Below are positions 4,773-8,007 of a stretch of 8,007 bases of DNA, one piece after another. The DNA lies in assembly GCA_002395135.1 (NCBI GenBank), contig DGWC01000052.1:1-8007 (forward strand). The letters are read 5' to 3'. Below the pieces are notes generated by a model that worked only from the letters and a program-made list of their open reading frames with translations, made no database searches and was not told the DNA's origin. The stretch is from Prevotella sp. UBA4268 (GTDB lineage Bacteria > Bacteroidota > Bacteroidia > Bacteroidales > Bacteroidaceae). The stretch's first letter is position 1. Every line of letters begins with the position of its first letter. The position numbers and the translations under genes were made by a program.

Positions 4773-6671
4773 TCACTTCACCACATATTTCCTTCCGTTG
4801 CGGATATACATGCCGCGCTGCGGCGCTGCCTTCAGCCGCCGGCCTTGCAGGTCGTAAAGCCGCTCCTCGTTGTTGCTGCCTGCCGTTGGCACCTGGCTGA
4901 TGCCCGTTGCTTCCATTTCCACAATGCTCTCGAACTTGCTCCATCCTTCGGCAGCACGGTATTTCTCTGCACTGCCAGCAGGCACGTAAAGTGTGGCCTG
5001 ATCATAAGTGCTGTTGGAAAACCCCATGCATTTTATCGACGGTGGAACCATGTCGTGCATACGGATTTCTGTCAATTCATTGCAATTGTAAAAAACGGAG
5101 TTTCCGTATTCTATGCCCGCAGGAAGTTCAATAGAAACAATCTTTGTGCCTTGCAGGGCGTAATTGGCTATTCTCTTCAAAGACTCTGGTATTTCAATAG
5201 ATTTGATTGGACAATTTGCAAATGCATTCATCCCTATTTCCTGCAAGTCTTTACTCACAACGACGGATTCAAGGTGGCTGCATCCGCTAAAAGCGTAATC
5301 ACCTAATTTCAGCACTCCTGCATTCAATACTACTCTTTTAAGTCCACTGCTGTAAAAAGAATAATCCCCGATGCGCTCCACGCTGCCTGGAACAGTTACC
5401 GATGACAGACTGGAACAATATGCAAAAGAACCGTCTTCTATATCTGTCCATCCTTCGGGAATGTCAAGGTCCTCTATAGCAGCATTTCCTTGATAAAGGG
5501 TGTATGATACTTGGGGGAAGTTCTTGTCTTTTGTTTGGTAATAACCAATGCGGCACCATTTCTTCAAATCGGAAACGACTATTTTCGACAATTCTTCACA
5601 GCCTTCAAAACACTGTACACCTATTTGCGAAACACTTTCCGGTATGGTGAGCGACTTGAGGGATCGGCAGTAGGCAAACGATTTGCAGCCGATGCTCTGA
5701 ATACTCACAGGAAGATTCACTTCGTCCAACGACAGGCTGTAATAGAAGGCATAGTCGCCTACGGATGTGACATCATATCGCTTTCCTTCATTCACAACCT
5801 GTTGGGGGATATGAATGGAACCTGTATAGGTGCTTTCATACATATCCTTGCATGCTACGGCCACTTCCGTCTCGGATGTCTTTTTATAATAGATGCCACT
5901 CTCTTCGAAGTCGTACGGCAGCATATGGACGGTGGCATCTGAACTCCCACCCATCTGCAGGCGTTTGAAATCGTCAATCCCATAAATGCGTTTACCGTTC
6001 TCATAACAAGAAACATTACTTGACCTGTATAACGTCATTTCTGGCGCATTGACCGATAACGGATCGAACATACCTTGTGCACAGCCGATGCCTTCTATCC
6101 ATGACTGTTCAGAATTGTTATAACTCAACTTGATGCGGCGCCGTTTATATCCGGACACCTCTATCGTGTCAACTCCTACGATAGTATACTCCGTGTATTC
6201 CGACGTGTCGTCTGCGACATCCTCTTTCATGCTTGTTCCTAAATCGAATTGTTTACCGTTATACGAACAATGCACATGCGACGTTTTCCCCTTGAAGACA
6301 TTTCCTTTTTCAAGAGTGAAATCATACATAAGATAGGATTCCGTTTTTTCGCGAGGTATCAGATAAACCTTTTTCCCGCTTTCGCGGATGGCACACAGAT
6401 ACCCTCCGTTCTTCTCTGTATGACTGTGAATCGCCACGGCATCTGCAAATCCGTTCAGATAATCAGTATACACTTTCTTGTAGGTCTGATTACTGATAAC
6501 CGTATCGCCCCTCATCGTACAAGTTGCATCAGCCATGTATGCGAACATCCCGGGGATTGTTATCGGCACAATCCACGTCTTCCCCTCCACTACGAAAGGC
6601 TGATAATCGTCCTGTGCTTTTGCGATACAGGCTAAAGCCAGAAACAATATATAAAACAATACTCTTTTCAT
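4773..6671 (-). CDS. Secreted BspA-type leucine-rich-repeat surface protein
   Basis: 632 residues. A signal peptide (MKRVLFYILFLALACIAKAQ) probably cleaves before Gln20 (AKA|Q); the Cys at 15 makes a poor lipobox. Residues 21-235 form an extracellular domain of the kind seen in Prevotella secreted proteins (GDTVISNQTYKKVY, AIRESGKKVYLIP, YLMYDFTLEKG, WIEGIGCAQG). From about 257 to 570 there are irregular repeats of LRR_5/BspA type, e.g. LPVSIQSIGCKSFAYCRSLK and IPESVSQIGVQCFEGCEEL, ending in the usual cap VPAGSAEKYRAAEGWSKF. The last 30 residues (LYDLQGRRL...GMYIRNGRKYVVK) are the widespread Prevotella-type C-terminal tail, similar to type IX secretion tails but not diagnostic. BspA-like proteins bind host proteins or other bacteria; the ligand here is unknown. 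The repeat region is AT-richer than the tail. It has its own promoter at 6748-6779. Confidence 0.88.
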   Translation of the reverse strand: MKRVLFYILFLALACIAKAQDDYQPFVVEGKTWIVPITIPGMFAYMADATCTMRGDTVISNQTYKKVYTDYLNGFADAVAIHSHTEKNGGYLCAIRESGKKVYLIPREKTESYLMYDFTLEKGNVFKGKTSHVHCSYNGKQFDLGTSMKEDVADDTSEYTEYTIVGVDTIEVSGYKRRRIKLSYNNSEQSWIEGIGCAQGMFDPLSVNAPEMTLYRSSNVSCYENGKRIYGIDDFKRLQMGGSSDATVHMLPYDFEESGIYYKKTSETEVAVACKDMYESTYTGSIHIPQQVVNEGKRYDVTSVGDYAFYYSLSLDEVNLPVSIQSIGCKSFAYCRSLKSLTIPESVSQIGVQCFEGCEELSKIVVSDLKKWCRIGYYQTKDKNFPQVSYTLYQGNAAIEDLDIPEGWTDIEDGSFAYCSSLSSVTVPGSVERIGDYSFYSSGLKRVVLNAGVLKLGDYAFSGCSHLESVVVSKDLQEIGMNAFANCPIKSIEIPESLKRIANYALQGTKIVSIELPAGIEYGNSVFYNCNELTEIRMHDMVPPSIKCMGFSNSTYDQATLYVPAGSAEKYRAAEGWSKFESIVEMEATGISQVPTAGSNNEERLYDLQGRRLKAAPQRGMYIRNGRKYVVK

Positions 6672-6747
6672 CGTCGATCACTTTAAGGTTCTTCAATTCG
6701 GATAATTTGTTTCAGAGAGAATGCTGCTTCCATAGACAGTTACACCG

Positions 6748-6779
6748 CAAAGATAATATTTTTCTGTGAAAGCAGCAAG
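6748..6779 (-). promoter_or_regulatory. Promoter of the LRR surface protein gene
   Basis: On the minus strand TATCTTTG (6748-6755) is a perfect TAnnTTTG box, with CTTG (6776-6779, 3 of 4 to TTTG) exactly 20 bases upstream. The start site would be near 6744, giving a leader of about 70 bases before the ATG at 6671. Confidence 0.65.
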
Positions 6780-6889
6780 AATTTCCATAAAAAATGGCTC
6801 GCTTTTCGGGATGTGGCACGCGTTTTATCCGCGCGCACAAACGAGATTGCATGCGGGGACATTCAGGACGGAACCGAGAAAGCAAAGGA

Positions 6890-6924
6890 ATGGAGCCGCG
6901 AAAGTGGCACAACGGCCGCTCCAT
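6890..6924. repeat. Inverted repeat in the intergenic region
   Basis: ATGGAGC (6890-6896) and GCTCCAT (6918-6924) are perfect 7-base arms around 21 bases; CCG (6897-6899 region) and CGG (6913-6915) could lengthen the stem with a bulge. No T-run follows, so a terminator role is unlikely. It lies 18 bases before the 22-bp repeat array and may belong to the same element. Confidence 0.35.
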
Positions 6925-6941
6925 GGCACAGGATCCGGAAA

Positions 6942-7047
6942 GTAAATTAATTTAATTTGCACGGTAAATCAATTTAATTTGAAAAGTAAATCAATTTAAT
7001 TTGCGCGGTAAATTAAATTAATTTGCAAAGGAAATCCGTTAGATTTG
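6942..7047. repeat. Array of five 18-base near-palindromic units at an exact 22-bp period
   Basis: Units begin at 6942, 6964, 6986, 7008 and 7030, each 18 bases with 4-base spacers (CACG, AAAA, CGCG, CAAA). Unit 1 is GTAAATTAATTTAATTTG. The core AAATTAA-N-TTAATTT is a perfect palindrome in units 1 and 4 (centre T or A). Units 2 and 3 carry one change (AAATCAA). Unit 5 is diverged (AAATCCG-T-TAGATTT) yet its outer arms AAATC/GATTT still pair. The 22-bp spacing is about two helical turns, so all sites would face the same side of the DNA. The arrangement is iteron-like or operator-like; function unknown. Confidence 0.85.
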
Positions 7048-7056
7048 TTGAAGCAT

Positions 7057-7195
7057 TCCGGCGGTTGGGAGGCTGAATAGTGATGGCTTCCGGGCGGCGT
7101 AATGGCGTTTTGGAGGCGGAAGGGTGGTGGCTTCGTGACTGCTCGGTGTGGGTTTGGCGGGTGCTATGCGGCGGCAGACGGGCGGATGAGGGTTG
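7057..7195 (-). promoter_or_regulatory. C-rich, G-poor segment downstream of yqeY; possible Rho-utilisation site
   Basis: The plus strand is strongly G-rich and C-poor over about 140 bases, so the minus-strand transcript coming from ftsZ-yqeY would be C-rich and G-poor, the classic composition of a rut site. It follows a hairpin without a U-run, so Rho-dependent termination would explain the end of this operon. The plus strand also has a run of GG tracts (7112-7130) that could form a two-tier G-quadruplex. Composition is seen; function is inferred. Confidence 0.35.
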
Positions 7196-7207
7196 CTGTG
7201 AAAGATG

Positions 7208-7244
7208 AAGAGCGGCATGCTCCTCGGGTGGAGATGCCGCTCTT
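7208..7244 (-). terminator. Strong hairpin after yqeY, without a T-run
   Basis: Perfect 11-base arms AAGAGCGGCAT (7208-7218) and ATGCCGCTCTT (7234-7244), extended by CTCC/GGAG past a single-base bulge, with a 6-base loop. It starts 26 bases after the yqeY stop. The minus strand continues CATCTTTCAC with no U-tract, so it may be a 3'-end-protecting or Rho-associated structure instead of a simple intrinsic terminator. Confidence 0.6.
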
Positions 7245-7269
7245 GCGTATAAAGCGATGGCATGCTTGC

Positions 7270-7719
7270 TTATGACAGTAGTTGCTTTACGATGGCAGAG
7301 ATGGCGCGGCCGTCGGCCTTGCCAGCCAGTTGCTTGCTGGCGATGCCCATCACCTTGCCCATTTCCTTCATGCTGGTGGCACCGGTCTGGGCGATGATTT
7401 CCTTTACGGCGGCTTCTATCTCGGCTTCGCTGAGTTGTTTGGGCAGGTAACTCTCCAGCACTTCCACCTGTGCCAGTTCGGCATCGGCGAGGTCTTGTCG
7501 GCCTGCCTGTGTGTAGGTGGCAGCGGTTTCCTTGCCCTGCTTGGCCAGTTTGGCAATGATTTTCAGGGCCGCATCGTCTTCGAGTGTGTCGTTGGCGCCC
7601 GGTGCTGTCTTGGCCTCCAGGAATACTTTCTTGATGTTGCGCAGTGTTTCGAGGCGCACTTTGTCGCGGGCTTTCATGGCCGCTTTGATATCTTCGCTGA
7701 TTTGATCGAAAAGATTCAT
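7270..7719 (-). CDS. yqeY: GatB/YqeY domain protein
   Basis: 149 residues, the normal length of the YqeY family. These small helical proteins resemble the C-terminal tail domain of the GatB amidotransferase subunit; their cellular role is not settled, though a tRNA-related function has been proposed from the homology. Family features: MNLFDQISEDIKAAMKARDK at the start, LETLRNIKKVFLEAK, LAKQGKETAATYTQAGRQDL at about 58-77, LESYLPKQLSEAEI near 87-100, and the C-terminal MKEMGKVMGIASKQLAGKADG motif followed by ISAIVKQLL. I use ATG 7719: the open frame runs 26 codons further up, but that extension is not family-like and enters ftsZ. It lies 43 bases after the ftsZ stop on the same strand, so the two are probably cotranscribed. 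Third positions are rich in G and C, like its neighbour. Confidence 0.94.
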   Translation of the reverse strand: MNLFDQISEDIKAAMKARDKVRLETLRNIKKVFLEAKTAPGANDTLEDDAALKIIAKLAKQGKETAATYTQAGRQDLADAELAQVEVLESYLPKQLSEAEIEAAVKEIIAQTGATSMKEMGKVMGIASKQLAGKADGRAISAIVKQLLS

Positions 7720-7762
7720 GGTTGTTTCTTTTATCTGTTGTTTGGGTTGTTGAAAATGGTTG

Positions 7763-8007
7763 TTATGCGAATTTGATGGTTCCCTGCACCGGCTCACGGT
7801 TGTCGTCGTCGTCGGGCTTGACGTTTCCGGCGGCTTTGCTCCTGATTTCGTCGAGCACCTGACGCGTGCGCTTGTAGGTGGGAGTCTGCTCCACGTCGCT
7901 GATCACGTCCTCGTTGTCGAGGTCTTCCTGGCGGAATATGAAGATGTGGGGGCGGCGCTTATACTGGCTGGTGCTGCCGTCCTTGCCGTAGTAGCGGTTG
8001 CGGCGGT
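7763..8007 (-). CDS. ftsZ: Cell division protein FtsZ, C-terminal end (cut by window edge)
   Basis: The last 80 codons of a gene entering from the right edge: first whole codon at 8005-8003, TAA at 7763-7765. The peptide runs from RRNRYYGKDG through FRQEDLDNEDVISDVEQTP and TYKRTRQVLDEIRSK to an acidic linker (KPDDDDNREP) and the terminal VQGTIKFA. The EDLDNED....E.TPTYKR block is characteristic of the C-terminal region of Bacteroidales FtsZ. The terminal peptide would be the conserved tail that binds partners such as FtsA, anchoring the tubulin-like Z ring to the membrane. The GTPase domain is outside the window. yqeY follows 43 bases later. The identification depends on the tail only, so it is a little less certain than for the complete genes. 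Confidence 0.85.
   Translation of the reverse strand, partial: RRNRYYGKDGSTSQYKRRPHIFIFRQEDLDNEDVISDVEQTPTYKRTRQVLDEIRSKAAGNVKPDDDDNREPVQGTIKFA

Larger units (their letters stand above)
6672..7269. other. 600-bp gene-free region between the LRR gene and yqeY
   Basis: No open frame here resembles a protein. From left to right it holds the LRR leader and promoter (6672-6779), a mixed GC-rich stretch with an ATGGAGC/GCTCCAT inverted repeat (6890-6924), five 22-bp-period palindromic units (6942-7047), a G-rich/C-poor plus strand (7057-7195) and a strong hairpin (7208-7244). Confidence 0.6.

Noticed and set aside
6942..7047. CRISPR array
   Set aside because: Units of 18 bases with 4-base spacers are far too short, and no cas genes are present.
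6825..7047. Chromosomal or plasmid replication origin, given the iteron-like array and one TTATCCGCG near-match to a DnaA box
   Set aside because: Only one weak DnaA-box-like site is seen and there is no initiator gene (dnaA or rep) in the window; the iteron idea stays a hypothesis only.
6712..7263. Minus-strand open frames of 70 and 74 codons in the intergenic region
   Set aside because: Cys/Arg/Pro-rich composition, no family resemblance, and they run through the promoter, hairpin and C-rich segment.
7720..7797. 26-codon N-terminal extension of yqeY
   Set aside because: The extension is unlike the family, overlaps the ftsZ end, and YqeY proteins normally start at the MNLF-type methionine.

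Overview
The window looks like chromosomal DNA of a Bacteroidota bacterium, most likely Bacteroidales of the Prevotella group. The evidence is the GyrB, RecO, S20 and FtsZ sequence types, the near absence of Shine-Dalgarno sequences, and several copies of the Bacteroidota promoter pattern (TTTG, about 20 bases, TAnnTTTG). A surface leucine-rich-repeat protein of the BspA type, with the C-terminal tail common in Prevotella secreted proteins, also fits. The genus assignment is inference.

Layout. Bases 1-982 hold the N-terminal 327 codons of gyrB (minus strand; the 3' end lies outside). Its promoter at about 1043-1074 has an 18-base palindrome over the -33 element. Bases 983-1386 hold no convincing gene. 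Bases 1387-3411 form a small AT-richer accessory block, all on the minus strand: two tandem, clearly paralogous small polytopic membrane proteins of unknown function. Just upstream of them is a membrane-anchored regulator with TPR-like, transmembrane, coiled-coil and C-terminal helix-turn-helix parts. The regulator ORF begins inside the rho-independent terminator of rpsT, which suggests it is an insertion or a truncated gene.

Bases 3455-3941 hold rpsT (S20) and tRNA-Glu(UUC), probably one transcription unit driven by a well-formed promoter at 3961-3992. Divergently, recO (4046-4771, plus strand) has a -7 box only six bases before its ATG, so its mRNA may be nearly leaderless. recO ends one base from the end of the convergent LRR surface protein gene (4773-6671). 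A gene-free stretch of about 600 bp (6672-7269) holds the LRR promoter, five palindromic units at an exact 22-bp period (6942-7047), a strand-asymmetric C-rich/G-poor segment and a strong hairpin. The window ends with yqeY (7270-7719) and the 3' end of ftsZ (7763-8007), both minus strand and probably one transcript.

The housekeeping genes cover cell division (ftsZ), DNA topology and repair (gyrB, recO) and translation (rpsT, tRNA-Glu). Two accessory insertions interrupt them: the regulator plus membrane-paralogue block and the LRR surface protein. The most interesting unexplained items are the membrane-paralogue pair with its regulator and the 22-bp palindromic repeat array.
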